Notes: generated by a model from the letters alone, not told the origin. A DNA stretch of 64,000 bases from Tubulanus polymorphus (GCF_964204645.1 NC_134028.1:10211001-10275000); one strand, 5' to 3'; shown: positions 40,810-51,774, counted from the first letter of the stretch. Numbers and translations are program-made.

Positions 40810-42039
40810 CTAATTAAATACAGGTTTTTGTTGATTTTTTGAAATTATACTTCGGACATGCTCTTCAAAAGTTAAGTTCTCGTCAATATTAGGTCCTAGT
40901 AAAGTAAAGCTAGTCACCATCTTTAATGTGTCATTTCCAAATTTTAGTTCAATATCGTCGAAATTTACTTTAAACGAACGTGGTTTAAATAGCATATATG
41001 CTGTTTTGCTGATATTCAGGGTTAATTTATTTGCTTTAAACCAGTCAATAATAGAAATTAAGTCAGATTTGACATTTTGCACAAGTAATCTCAAGTTTTT
41101 TCCACTTGCTACTAGTGTACTGTCATCTGCAAAAAGAATAGATTTACAATACTTGAGGGACCCCGACAAATCATTTGTATAAATAATAAAAAGCAGTGGC
41201 CCTAAAATTGAGCCCTGTGGTATTCCATAGTCGACATTTTTAATACGAGACTTAGAATTTCTAAATTCAACAAACATTTTTCGATTTTTCAGGTAACTTG
41301 TGAACCATTTTAGGGCTGTTCCCCGAATTCCAAGCTTGATAGTTTAGATAAAAGAATGTCAATGTCAAGTGAATCGAATGCTTTCGAAAGATCTAAATAT
41401 ATACTTAACATAAATTGTTTAGAATCAATGCTGTCTATGGCATGACTCAAGAATTCTGATAGGGCATCGCAGGTTGATTGATTTTCTCTAAATCCGTATT
41501 GACTTGGATAAAATAAACTAAATCTTTTAATGATGTATATAGCCGTTTGTGTACTATTCTTTCAAGAACTTTTGATAAAACTGGCAAAAGAGAAATAGGT
41601 CTGTAATTATTCATATCGTCCTTACTTCTATTTTTGTATATAGGAATAACTTTGGCAATTTTCATGCTGGTAGGGAAGTGACCTTCAGCCATTGACTTAT
41701 TGAATACTACAGTAAGTGGTTCAGCTATTTCATGGCCAATGACCTGATCAAAATATTGTTAAAATCATCGTGTCCACAGCTGGATTTACTTGGGAGATCG
41801 TGAATAACTTTTAATACCTCGTTAGGATCTGTGGGGAAGAGAAAAATAGAAGATCCATTACGGTTTCGAAGATATTTGTCAAAAGATTTATTTGAAATGG
41901 GGATTTTTGAGGCGTACGATTTACCCACCGTATTAAAAAAATCATTGAATGAATTGCTTATTTCAAGTGGTTCATTGATAACCCTCCCACTCAGTAAATG
42001 AATCGGAAGTAATACTGGTTTTATCATTTTGTTTCCCAA
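40810..42039 (-). pseudogene. LINE reverse transcriptase, frameshifted
   Basis: Three frame pieces. 42039-41725 gives the N-terminal RT fingers (FFNTVG..., DLPSKSSCGHDDFNN). 41692-41447 gives the palm entry (KIAKVIPIYKNRSKDDMNNY, RPISLLPVLSKVLERIV). 41277-40810 gives GIPQGSILGPLLFIIYTNDL and the catalytic FADDSTL, then NISKTAYMLF. The FADD motif keeps both aspartates. In the family this enzyme primes on nicked target DNA. Stops and frame changes between pieces make it inactive. Confidence 0.88.
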
Positions 42040-42265
42040 TGATTATTTTGAAGAAGCTCCAAAGTTATTTGGCATTATCTTTTTATGTTAGAATTCTTTT
42101 GGTGTAATATGCCTTTTTAGCTCGAGGTTTGATGTAGTTCAGATTATTACGATAATTTAAATACGCGATGTAACGAGGATCGGTTTTATTTAAGCCAATG
42201 ACTTTTCTATAGATTCTATCTCTTTCTTTCTGGTAGCTTTACATAAGCCTGTTGTCATCCATGGC

Positions 42266-43193
42266 TCAATGATAACAGTTTTTTTTATAGGTGTTTGATA
42301 AACAGGGGGAAATGTCATCTAATACAGTTTTAATGTTTTCAATGATATGATTGTATCCCTCTTCGCTACTTAGATTATTAATTTGGTTCCAGTCCTTTCT
42401 CAAAAGGGAATTTCTGATATGAAAAAATTTTTTGTTCAGATAGATCTCTATAAGTATATTGATGTGGAATTGTTTTAGGGGTATGACTTTTAGGTTTAAT
42501 AGAGACAAGGCACGGTAGGTGATCAGATAAGTGTGATGTCAAGATGAAACTTTCATAATCCAATAACTCATGAGATAGATAAATATTGTCAATTAGAGTA
42601 GCTGTTGAATGAGTTATGCGAGTTGGCTTAGTTATTGTTGGCAGAAGATTATGATCAAAATTTGAATGGAGAAATTCCACTATATTTCTGTGACAGTTGG
42701 TTTTTATTAGGTCTAGATTTTGATCCATTCCTAAAATTTTCAATTTATTTTCTAATTCAATTTTATCCAATAATGAATTATAGTCATCTATGAATTCAAG
42801 CTCACTTGTACCTGGAACTCAATGAATTTCACCAATTATGAAGTTTTTGTTATTCGGTCTAGAAATTTCAATGATACAGGATTCAAAATGGCCTTCTTTG
42901 AAAATTGTTAAGTCGTCTCTGATTTTGGAGTTATTTTTATTACTAACAAAAATTGCAACACCACCTCTCTTTCCTGACTTTCTATGTTTCTCGTAGAGTT
43001 TATAACCGGGAATGGTAAATAGATCTGAATTTTGGTCATCCATGAAGGTTTCACACAGGAGTAATATGTCGATTTCGCAATTTGATTTTTTACAGGTTTC
43101 TAATAAGAGTTTAAGGTCGTTTATTTTTGCTAGAATACTGTGTATATTTAAATGAATTATGTTAAGATTTCCATGGGTTTCATAGTGAAACAT
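42266..43193 (-). pseudogene. LINE endonuclease (APE type), frameshifted
   Basis: First piece (43193-42819): LNIIHLNIHSILAKINDLK, then DILLLCETFMDD, YEKHRKSGKRGGVAIFVSN. Second piece (42770-42378): RNIVEFLHSN, ATLIDNIYLS, LTSHLSDHLPCLVSI. The N-IHS, E in CET, D-N and final SDH motifs are the active-site positions of apurinic-type endonucleases that nick the target in CR1, L2 and Jockey LINEs. A frame change near 42800 removes part of the middle. 42508-42266 is the linker towards the RT. Confidence 0.88.
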
Positions 43194-44191
43194 ATCATGC
43201 GCTTCAATGTATGGGCAGGTATTGGTGAAAATATTTAAGTCTTTGTCAATTACGTGGGAAAGATCGAAATTTTCATCTGTTGAAATGATTTCCAGTCATG
43301 AAATTTGTATTACCTAAACACATAATCGGACAGATGAGGTTACAGCGGACAGATAAACGATTGTAGTGTTATGACGAAGTATGACTACGTGAAATGACAG
43401 GAGTAAATGCACACACATAATAAACTATAGACACTTATGGGTAATCACCAACTTGTATATGGCTGTTATTGTGAGTGTGTCTTCAAAATACGGGAAAATA
43501 TATAATGATTTACTAGTTAATACTACAAGGATGTCCAATGGAGTGAAACCTTTTCATGCCACCAGAGTGAATGGGAAATACTCAATACCTTAATACGAGA
43601 TAGGCTCAATGAGGAATACTCACTACTCAGAGTAAATGAATAATCTTGCATGGCATGTGTCCAACCGAAGATTTGTTTACAAGTCATCTTGTGCTTATTT
43701 AAATCATTTTAGAACATATAAATGAATGGTGGATAGATAGTAGATCCAACTTATTTACTCACTTGTTTATAGCAGACTCATGACGATAAATAGCGATTTG
43801 GAAAATTTGGTATTAAAATTTATAAGTGTTCGCGCACTGCTAATTGAATAAATAATTTATATCCGATTATATTTCCGCAAGCCAGGAGTAAGTTCGATTT
43901 TTAATTCCAAACGCGAAAAAACACCATTCTAGGATAAGATTACCAAAAACGGTAGAAAAAATCCAAGTTCACAATACGATTTCGATTTTGATTCTATTGT
44001 CTACACGCACAGTCAGATTTATACACTAGATTCAAACAAACGCGAAGTTAGCTCGACGTTCAGTCCGGACGATTTGTCCTCTCCGTATAAACGGCCTTTG
44101 TAGAACCAAACTTTATTGAATTTATCCGATGATTTCATGCGATTCTTCAGTTTGATTTATTCAGGTGATATGTCATCACACATGTAATAAT
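43194..44191. other. Region between LINE ORF1 and ORF2; no gene seen
   Basis: About 1 kb without coding matches; probably LINE inter-ORF sequence or a further insertion. Confidence 0.4.
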
Positions 44192-44915
44192 CTAGCTTTT
44201 TTCGGCGAGTTTGGATTTCTTAGCCATGACTTTAATCTTGGTTTCCCGGCATTTGAATCGCACAATCATTGATCTGGGGTCTTCCTGGACTTGAGCTGCT
44301 TCGCCCGATTGTTTTGGTTTCGCCTGTCGGTTCACCCGGTGTGCGACATCAATGTCGTTTATCGTAATTTCAGGCATTTCTAGATCTTTTGTATCACTGC
44401 TAAGATTTCTTCTTTACAATTCTCACCAGTCTTTTCGGGTATCTTTGCAGCCGGATATTCTCACGACGTGAATACTGTTCTAGATCGATGGTTTTACGTT
44501 TTACATTATTCATTTCCTGCTCGAGGATAGTTATTTTGCCATTCAAATCGCTGTTTTGTTTATTTAGGGAGGAATTACTAGTTTCGAGGATTTCCATTTT
44601 ACTGTTGAGGTCACGGTTTATCGATTCTAAATCCGATATTCTTTCTTCAAATCGGTATAAGCGTTGGTCGAGTAACTTGTTTTGTTGGTCGAGAGATTTT
44701 GTTACGGTGGTCAACAGTTTATCATGGAAATGGGACGCCTGTTTTTCCATATCCAGTTTAAAAGACTGCATAGCAGAATTTATAGTTTCAAAAATAACTT
44801 GGTGAAAATCACTATCACAGTCATCTGACCGGCATCTTTTTGGTCGTTTTCGCGAAACGCACGGAGACTTTTTTCCAAATTTGACGATCAATGGTTTCCG
44901 ACTTCTTGTCTTGCT
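44192..44915 (-). pseudogene. LINE ORF1-like coiled-coil protein, 5'-truncated and frameshifted
   Basis: Minus-strand product rich in Lys/Arg at the start, then a long heptad-like coiled coil (LESINRDLNSKMEILETSNS, LNKQNSDLNGKITILEQEMN) and LEQYSRRENIRL. After a frame change near 44440 it continues to ITINDIDVAHRVNRQ and RSMIVRFKCRETKIKVM. Coiled coil followed by 'QYSRR-N-IR' and 'DID-x-x-HRV ... IIVRF' is the ORF1p layout of many non-LTR elements, where it binds RNA. The element is cut at 44915 by the target duplication, so the true N terminus is missing. Confidence 0.8.
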
Positions 44916-44922
44916 TGACAAA
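44916..44922. repeat. 7-bp target-site duplication of the LINE, right copy
   Basis: tgacaaa, same as 38859-38865. Confidence 0.85.
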
Positions 44923-45275
44923 GTCTTGCTTTTCTGGAGGTTTTTCGATTACTGCTGCAGATGTTGCTGTGACGTTTTCTAGAAAGACAACAAGTCTGGT
45001 TTCAATCTAAGGCAATATATTTTAGAACATTAAGCTGAGGATGATTTTTAGAGGAAATGTTTTGAAAATCAAACTGAGGACATTCATTATCTTGATGTTT
45101 AAACAAGTGGAAGCCTTTTGACAGTCAAAATAAGGACATGAATCTATTTTGATAAGCAACGGTCAAACTAAGGACTTGATAATCTTGAAGTTCGATAAGA
45201 GGAACGTTTATGACAGTCAACAGTTAAACCTAGGACATGCATGTATACAAATACTTAAAAAATAAAGACCTTCAC

Positions 45276-45389
45276 CGATAATTGTAGTGGATTCTAGATC
45301 ATCATTGCTAGCTGCTGGTGATGCTGTGACAAAGTCTTGTTTTTTTGAAGGTTTCTCGATTACTGCTGCAGATGTTGCTATGACGTTTT
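45276..45389 (-). CDS. Duplicated exon copy 2 (114 nt, 38 codons)
   Basis: Minus-strand acceptor (tttctag) and donor (G/GTGAAG) frame an open 114-nt block encoding NVIATSAAVIEKPSKKQD and FVTASPAASNDDLESTTII. Phase is 1-1, so copies can be spliced in tandem without losing frame. Ser/Thr/Ala-rich, probably disordered. The exon belongs to an unidentified minus-strand gene, perhaps the SET-domain gene upstream. Splicing is inferred from sequence only. Confidence 0.6.
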
Positions 45390-45683
45390 CTAGAAAGACA
45401 AGTCTGGTTTCAATTTAAGGCAATATATTTTAGAACATTAAGCTGAGGATGATTTTAAGAGGAAATGTTTTGAAAATCAAACTGAGGACATTCATTATCT
45501 TGATGTTTAAACAAGTGGAAGCCTTTTGACAGTCAAAATAAGGACATGAATCTATTTTGATAAGCAACGGTCAAACTAAGGACTTGATAATCTTGAAGTT
45601 CGATAAGAGGAACGTTTATGACAGTCAACAGTCAAATCCAGGACATGCATATATACAAATACTTAAAAAATAAAGACCTTCAC

Positions 45684-45797
45684 CGATAATTGTAGTGGAT
45701 TCTCCATCATCATTGCTAGCTGCTGGTGATGCTGTGACAAATTCTTGCTTTTCTGAAGGTTTCTCGATCACTGCTGCAGATGTTGCTGTGACGTTTT
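45684..45797 (-). CDS. Duplicated exon copy 3 (114 nt)
   Basis: Same limits and phase as the other copies; encodes NVTATSAAVIEKPSEKQE and FVTASPAASNDDGESTTII. It has no stop. The following unit (45798-45977) has lost its exon by a deletion that joins the intron directly to the next tttctag. Confidence 0.6.
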
Positions 45798-46277
45798 CTA
45801 GAAAGACTACGAGTCTGGTTTCAATTTAAGGCAATATATTTTAGAACATTAAGCTGAGGATGATTTTTAGAGGAAATGTTTTGAAAATCAAACTGAGGAC
45901 ATTCATTATCTTGATGTTTAAACAAGTGGAAGCCTTTTGACAGTCAAAATAAGGACATGAAACTATTTTGATAAGCATTTCTAGAAAGACAACAAGTCTG
46001 GTTTCAATTTAAGGCAATATATTTTAGAACATTAAGCTGAGGATGATTTTTAGAGGAAATGTTTTGAAAATCAAACTGACGACATTCATTATCTTGATGT
46101 TTAAACAAGTGGAAGCCTTTTGACAGTCAAAATAAGGACATGAAACTATTTTGATAAGCAACGGTCAAACTAAGGACTTGATGATCTTGAAGTTCGATAA
46201 GAGTAACCTTTATGACAGTTAACAGTCAAACCCAGGACATGCATGTATACAAATACTTAAAAAATAAAGACCTTCAC

Positions 46278-46391
46278 CGATAATTGTAGTGGATTCTCGA
46301 TCATCATTGCTAGCTGCTGGTGATGCTGTGACAAATTCTTGCTTTTCTGTAGGTTTCTCGATCACTGCTACAGATGTTGTTGTGACGTTTT
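46278..46391 (-). CDS. Duplicated exon copy 4 (114 nt)
   Basis: Encodes NVTTTSVAVIEKPTEKQE and FVTASPAASNDDRESTTII. The acceptor is changed from ctag to caag but keeps AG. Open frame, same phase. Confidence 0.6.
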
Positions 46392-46685
46392 CTTGAAAGC
46401 CAAGTCTGGTTTCAATTTAAGGCAATATATTTTAGAACATTAAACTGAGGATGATTTTAAGAGGAAATGTTTTGAAAATCAAACTGAGGGCATTCATTAT
46501 CTTGATGTTTAAACAAGTGGAAGCCTTTTGACAGTCAAAATAAGGACATGAAACTATTTTGATAAGCAACGGTCAAACTAAGGACTTGATAATCTTGAAG
46601 TTCGATAAGAGGAACGTTTATGACAGTCAACAGTCAAATCCAGGACATGCATATATACAAATACTTAAAAAATAAAGACCTTCAC

Positions 46686-46799
46686 CGATAATTGTAGTGG
46701 ATTCTCCATCATCATTGCTAGCTGCTGGTGATGCTGTGACAAATTCTTGCTTTTCTGAAGGTTTCTCGATCACTGCTGCAGATGTTGCTGTGACGTTTT
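46686..46799 (-). CDS. Duplicated exon copy 5 (114 nt)
   Basis: Encodes the same 38-residue unit as copy 3 (NVTATSAAVIEKPSEKQE ... DDGESTTII) in an open frame with the same splice context. Confidence 0.6.
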
Positions 46800-47096
46800 C
46801 TAGAAAGACAACAAGTCTGGTTTCAATTTAAGGCAATATATTTTAGAACATTAAGCTGAGGATGATTTTTAGAGGAAATGTTTTGAAAATCAAACTGAGG
46901 ACATTCATTATCTTGATGTTTAAACAAGTGGAAGCCTTTTGACAGTCAAAATAAGGACATGAAACTATTTTGATAAGCAACGGTCAAACTAAGGACTTGA
47001 TAATCTTGAAGTTCGATAAGAGGAACGTTTATGACAGTCAACAGTCAAACCCAGGACATGCATGTATACAAATACTTTAAAAATAATGACCTTCAC

Positions 47097-47210
47097 CGAT
47101 TATTGTAGTGAATTCTCGATCATCATTGCTAGCTGCTGGTGATGCTGTGACAAATTCTTGCTTTTCTGTAGGTTTCTCGATCACTGCTGCAGATGTTGTT
47201 GTGACGTTTT
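47097..47210 (-). CDS. Duplicated exon copy 6 (114 nt), most upstream
   Basis: Encodes NVTTTSAAVIEKPTEKQE and FVTASPAASNDDREFTTII; open, same phase. It is the first copy a minus-strand transcript from the SET-domain gene would meet. An exon with length 1 mod 3 would be needed between it and the last SET exon; I could not find it. Confidence 0.55.
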
Positions 47211-47330
47211 CTAGAAAGACGAGTCTGGTTTCAATTTAAGGCAATATAACTGAGGATGATTTTTAGTGGATATGTTTTGACAATCAAACTGAGGACATTC
47301 AATATCTCAATTTTAATTACTGGAAGCATT

Positions 47331-49026
47331 TTAACAGTAAAAATATCGACATCGAACCATTTTGATTGTCAAACTGAAGACAGGATGTTAAAAGAAAATA
47401 ACAAAGAAACTGGGTCAGTAAAACTAAAAATAAATAAGTAACATTTGGACAGATGTCATTTAATGTATACCGTACGCTGTAATTACAATATAATTAAATA
47501 TTCTAAAAAAATGTTGCCTTTTTGAAATGTGTGGGCACCATACTTAAATTATAGGCAGAAACTTCAACAAGCTTAATAATTTCTAATATTAATACCCAAA
47601 TAATCATGTCAGTTGATGTTTAAACCATTGATGCATAAATTTATATGCATAAATATGCAACCATTCAAAGTTCACTTTACCTCAATGATTACATTTGATT
47701 ATTCAAAGATTAATTCCAACTCAATTGGTATGCATTTTATATTCTAAAAAGCATTACAATACACTCCTTTAATGTGATGGAAGTGTTAAAATTCGACAAA
47801 TTCAATGAAACAGTCAACTGCTTTCAAATGTTTGCAATGATCTTTACCTTTTTTTTATGAATATTCTATAAAAAATGTGGAAGTAAACATTAAATGATCG
47901 CTCAAATGGTAAAAACCAACTGAAAATTATGCAAGTCAAGTCATGGAGGTAGGAAATGCTCAACTCGGCGAAACGAACCTCCAGTGTACTGCTCGAAACC
48001 ACATTGATTTGATAATCGACATATTCCGTCACAATAAATTACAGTAAAATCTTACAAGCCATCAGAACACAAAGGACAACCAATCACCTTTTTAAATGAT
48101 AATCACCTTAGTTCACCCACTTGCAAGTTTTCTGTCTATCTCTCAAATCAAAACTGACAGAGCATAGTCTTGGTTTAGTGGCATTTAAAAAAAAGTAATC
48201 AGCTAAGAAGTATAAATGTTGCTGGCAAAGTATCGACATTAAAACAAGACAGATGAGCATTTGCCTTCTTTTATACTGCCAAATTTAAGCCTACCTGTAA
48301 AAATATTTTCCTGGAATGAGGTCCGAGTATAAATATGAAGCTTCTATATAAATAACTTAGGTAACAGTACTAAGGTACAAAGTGCTAAAAGAAGGATTTG
48401 TTAATTTATAGTCCGTAATCGTCAACTGTGAAACATTTGCTGGTTACCTTTTGAACACGGGACATTTAAATATAAGATATAGCGCTGCAATCCCCTAAAG
48501 CATTTAGTGATAAATAATACTGGGCACTGGGCCAAACATTTCCAATTGAATACAAGAGCCCCAGACACGGTAGCTTCAAACATTATGGCCCAAAGACCTG
48601 TCTTTCAAGCAATTTCATATTCCAAATTAAGATTTAAAGGAACAGCTTAAGATAATTATGCATGATTGAAATTATATTTCTTTCAGCTGTCTAAACAGTG
48701 CAGCAAAATTTTGCGGGTGGAATTTTATTTTCGTGCACAAAGCCATTGCAATACAGCCATGCAGGGGCTGTCGACAGCTTCGCTGCTGCTAAAAATCAAA
48801 TATCAAAGTCCCAGCTCCTGATTTACTCTGAAAAACCACTGGGTAACTTCAATTAAATGCGTGATAAAGCCTAGTTTTTTTTTTTACAAATCTTCTGAAA
48901 GATGGTCCAAAATACAGCAAGCTGATAAGACATCTAAAAGACTGGTAGAAAACTGTTGTAATCTGTAAATATTTAACGAATTCGATAATTGATGTGAATA
49001 CCTATATAATTCACTACATTTCTTAC
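47331..49026. other. No gene recognised; possible intron
   Basis: AT-rich. Around 48700-48790 there is a moderately GC-rich cagcgaagctgtcgacagcc-type stretch resembling a dispersed repeat. If the SET gene and the exon array are one gene, this is intronic and should hide a short exon. Confidence 0.45.
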
Positions 49027-49228
49027 CTGATTATCTTCCCAGGGATAGGAATCTAATCCATAATCATACAGCAGCTCCTCATTGGCTTCTATGTTTCTAC
49101 TTGCGAAGAAACATATGACCGGTTCCCCATTTCCTTATTGCAAGACTTTTGCTCTTATGTTCCTCTCTCCTTTTATTCCATGGTTAATTAACCGTCCATA
49201 TGACCCATTTTCTGTATGAGCATCCCCA
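49027..49228 (-). pseudogene. SET-domain gene, exon 5 (C-terminal SET core), in-frame TAA
   Basis: Acceptor gtcatttag, donor CAG/gtaag. It encodes GDAHTENGSYGRLINHG, IKGERNIRAKVLQ, a TAA (49135-49137), then GNGEPVICFFASRNIEANEE and LLYDYGLDSYPWEDNQ. GRLINH (cofactor-binding NH) and EELLYDYG (catalytic Tyr) are the SET-domain hallmarks, closest in pattern to KMT5A/PR-SET7-like proteins. Such enzymes methylate lysines, classically histone H4 Lys20 for KMT5A. The in-frame stop between the two catalytic motifs argues for a pseudogene. Phase from exon 4 is correct. Confidence 0.75.
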
Positions 49229-49484
49229 CTAAATGACAAGACGTTAGGTATTCATAAATCAAATATTACATTCTATCATTTAAAAAAAACTGTAAATTGA
49301 ATACTTAAAGCACAAAAAAAACAGAATGGCACTTCAACTGCTAACTCCAACCATTACTCATTTCATTCGATGTTGTTATGTAATAAACTACATTTTATAC
49401 AAAAGATGGCGCTTCAAAGAGTTAACAGCACAATTAGTAAATACAATACATAGGCCCTACACATGACATAGTTTAGACACCTAC

Positions 49485-49638
49485 CAGTAACCACGACCCT
49501 TGAATTTGAAACAATAACGATAGACCGAAGGATCGTTCTTCTCTCTTTCCAAGCTTTCTCTCTCATCAATCAATTCGCCCCGATACTGGAGTAGAAAAGA
49601 TTGATGCTCCTTCCTGACTGATGTTCTAACTCCACGCC
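49485..49638 (-). CDS. SET-domain gene, exon 4
   Basis: Acceptor tctttttag, donor TACTG/gtaggt; 154 nt. It encodes the start of the SET domain: GRGVRTSVRKEHQSFLLQYR, then GELIDERESLEREKNDPSVY and RYCFKFKGRGY. The GRGV ... F-LL-Y-x-GELI ... Y...F sequence is the SET-N/SET-I segment that contacts S-adenosylmethionine. Reading frame is open. It joins exon 5 through TG/T to give a Cys before GDAHTE, as in the family's YC-x-DAT. Confidence 0.75.
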
Positions 49639-49929
49639 CTAAAAAGACATTTAATAAGACTAACTGAACATCTGTTCATCGAGTTACAAAGATTTTTTGG
49701 TCGAGGAGCCAAGCCAAAGAATCATATGCAATGACAGGGGGCTCTGAGGGAGTTTAGATAAATATTTAAGAGGTTCAACCTAAAATATCCCGTCTGATAT
49801 TTTCCAATGAAAACTCATATACCCAGAAGCCTGGAGAATCTCTTCCTTAAACCCCTTCTACATGATTGAAAATCATAGTGAAAGTTTCAGTGAGAAGTAA
49901 CAAATATAAAATTCTTAGGCATAACTTAC

Positions 49930-50011
49930 CTTTTCTCGGAAATTTATCAATCTAGTATCCAGGCGGATCACTTTCTGTCCATAGGATAGCTTGTTCATTC
50001 GGGGAATGGCG
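49930..50011 (-). pseudogene. SET-domain gene, exon 3, in-frame TAG
   Basis: Acceptor gatttgtag, donor AAAAG/gtaagt; 82 nt. In the frame required by its neighbours it reads RHSPNEQAILWTESDPPGY, then TAG (49952-49954), then IDKFPRK. 'WTESDPPG ... ID-K ... KGRGV' is the typical lead-in of KMT5A-like SET domains, which supports this frame over the other open one. Phase in and out fits exons 2 and 4 exactly, so the stop is a point mutation and not a wrong splice choice. Confidence 0.65.
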
Positions 50012-50208
50012 CTACAAATCAAAGTATAAACAATAAGAAAGGTGTATGCGCAGTAAACTGTGTCTCCGAAAGTGCAGCCATATGTCTGTGATTCTCCTCT
50101 TTTGGAGACACGTCAACTAGCTGCTAAAACCACAAAGTCTAAGTTAAAATACCATGAAAATGAAGTAGGCCTATAAAGGTGTGGTTTAAAAAAAGAATCA
50201 ATACTAAC

Positions 50209-50236
50209 CCTGCGTTTCATCGCATTTGTCTTTTCA
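50209..50236 (-). CDS. SET-domain gene, exon 2 (28 nt)
   Basis: Acceptor attttag, donor AGG/gttagt. With exon 1 it gives SEKTNAMKRR. A micro-exon inferred from splice signals and phase: 17 + 28 + 82 + 154 + 202 nt makes 161 whole codons. Confidence 0.5.
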
Positions 50237-51661
50237 CTAAAATAAAAATAGAAAGGACTGAGAAATTCTGGTCAGCCGAAAAATTGGTCGAGAATTGCAT
50301 CCTTTAACGACATATTTCATGGCAGCCCCTGATGCCTACAATTTGAATCAAATTGTCCCCAATGTAGATAGGATACAGGCGAAAGGGATACCATATGTGT
50401 GTACAATTTTTGAAAACAAAATTGCGACAATCAACGATTGCGGCTTGCGGCGGCATTAGGATGAATCGATAAACGCCTACCCCCACAACTAAAGATGAGC
50501 CGGAGGGACACAAAAGTTCCCGACTGGTCCGTGAAAAAGTCTGATCGTGAAACTCAACCACAAACTGGTTGTTAATGGATTGGCTGTTATAAGACCAACC
50601 TAAAAGCAACTTAACTCGACACACAACCCTACTTACTCATTGGATATTGTCATGATATTGCATTCAATAAATAAACTAGGCCTAATTATTTCATTGAGGC
50701 AGCATTCGTCTAAGTCAATACGAAGTGGATATTTAAGCGTATACGACAAAGTGTTTTCTTCTGCTATTTTACCGTACATTACTATATATTATAGTATTAT
50801 CTATAACAATAAAATCATTTTATTGGGTATGGGTTCACAGATAGAGGTTTGAGGGCTCAAGGCAGAGAAACCCCACCGTTGCACAGGCAGCGGTCCATTT
50901 TACCCATAGGGATAGGATTAGGGTAAGGTGAGGTACTCTATCTAGTTAAAACGTTTGGTTGGTTATCAGCGAGCTTTACTGGCCCGGGTTCGAGTCTCGC
51001 TCTATCCGCTATATTTTCTCTAACTCTGTTCTCCACACTTTCATTGAATTTTCTAGGTCGAATGCCCGGCGTAAATCATCCAATCGGCGACGATGTACGG
51101 TAAAATAGCGGAAATAAACTCTCCACAAATATCCACTGCGAATTGAAAACAATTCCCCGCCCTCTAAGACAGGAGATATAGTGTCATCACTTAGCCGAGT
51201 AAACTCATAGGCCTACTTCCTTATTAGAGCAGTGAACAAGCTGAGTTACTTTTAGACAATAATCTTATCGCTACTATAATAATAATTTGCTTACCAATAC
51301 TACAGGCTAGACCGGCTGCTTCTAGAGGATTAATATTCTATTTGATTCTAATTCTTCGATTAAGAAGACTAGAGTGCAGGAGCGAGTTGATTTCAGAAAA
51401 ACCAATGATTGCTACTATTGACCGACACAAAATCATAATTTCGTAAAATGCATGTTACTAAGATATCCAGATATTCCCCAAATACATAAAATCAAATCCC
51501 AAAAATACTAAGACAACTTCATCGATGTCAAATCCTCGCGACAAACATATTTCTAACAATTGAGCGTATTCATTCGAATCCCTCATTAAAATCACCCAGC
51601 ACGCCATTTTTAGCGAAGTGATGAGCGTATTTGATTATGAACATCCAAAACCAGGACTTAC
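50237..51661. other. Intron 1 of the SET-domain gene (inferred)
   Basis: No second gene recognised. A 106-residue minus-strand open frame (50624-50304) has no family signature. 50975-51010 contains a GGTTCGAGTC B-box-like word without a convincing tRNA fold. Confidence 0.45.
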
Positions 51662-51678
51662 CTCCTCGCCGCGTCCAT
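51662..51678 (-). CDS. SET-domain gene, exon 1 coding part
   Basis: ATG at 51678 on the minus strand, reading MDAAR, then a perfect donor GAG/GTAAGT. It is followed in phase by exon 2. The upstream sequence (cacaaccggaagtgaaaggc) contains an ETS-type CCGGAAGT word, common in TATA-less promoters. Confidence 0.5.
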
Positions 51679-51774
51679 CGGCCTTTCACTTCCGGTTGTG
51701 TATCAAATTCAACATCACTTTATTCAGACGTACATGAATCTAATTCAAAATAACTTTATTCATAATGATGTGAA

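Larger units (their letters stand above)
38866..44915 (-). mobile_element. Non-LTR retrotransposon (LINE, CR1/Jockey-like) with a gap or nested insert
   Basis: On the minus strand: ORF1-like coiled-coil protein (44915-44192), apurinic-type endonuclease (43193-42378), reverse transcriptase (42039-40810) and the C-terminal domain of ORF2 (39610-39155). Flanked by tgacaaa duplications. The left end is an AT-rich taataatatttattt tail. Between 40810 and 39610 about 1.2 kb does not encode the expected thumb/connection region, so a second element probably inserted there. Frames are broken at several places. Confidence 0.85.
38808..44978 (-). pseudogene. Duplicated exon copy 1, interrupted by a LINE
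   Basis: Two pieces, 44978-44923 and 38865-38808. Taking one copy of the 7-bp target duplication, the pieces add up to exactly 114 nt, the length of every other exon copy. The encoded sequence begins NVTATSAAVIEKPPEKQD and resumes FVTASPAASNDDLESTTII. The LINE separates the two halves, so this copy cannot be used as an exon. Confidence 0.8.
38500..47330 (-). repeat. Tandem array of ~410-bp units, each with one 114-bp exon, split by a LINE
   Basis: Units recur at about 38506, 44971, 45382, 45790, 45977, 46384, 46792 and 47203 (position of the gacgtttt word). The units are highly similar. One unit (45798-45977) is shortened and has lost its exon. The non-exon part is AT-rich and full of tga-ggac words (gaggacattcattatcttga). 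A LINE at 38866-44915 sits inside the exon of the first unit. Confidence 0.95.

Noticed and set aside
38500-47330. CRISPR-like or simple satellite reading of the 410-bp array
   Set aside because: Units are far too long for CRISPR, there are no variable spacers, and the genome is eukaryotic. The regular 114-nt open block favours exon duplication over a plain satellite.
49930-50011. Alternative open frame in exon 3 (AIPRMNKLSYGQK...)
   Set aside because: It has no stop but does not match the phases of the neighbouring exons and lacks the WTESDPPG lead-in typical of the family.
50304-50624. 106-codon minus-strand frame in the SET gene intron
   Set aside because: No motif, and it overlaps no plausible splice signals in phase with the SET exons.
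50975-51010. tRNA-like stretch with GGTTCGAGTC
   Set aside because: A B-box word is present, but neither a proper T-stem nor a matching acceptor stem or anticodon arm could be drawn around it. At most an old tRNA-derived repeat.
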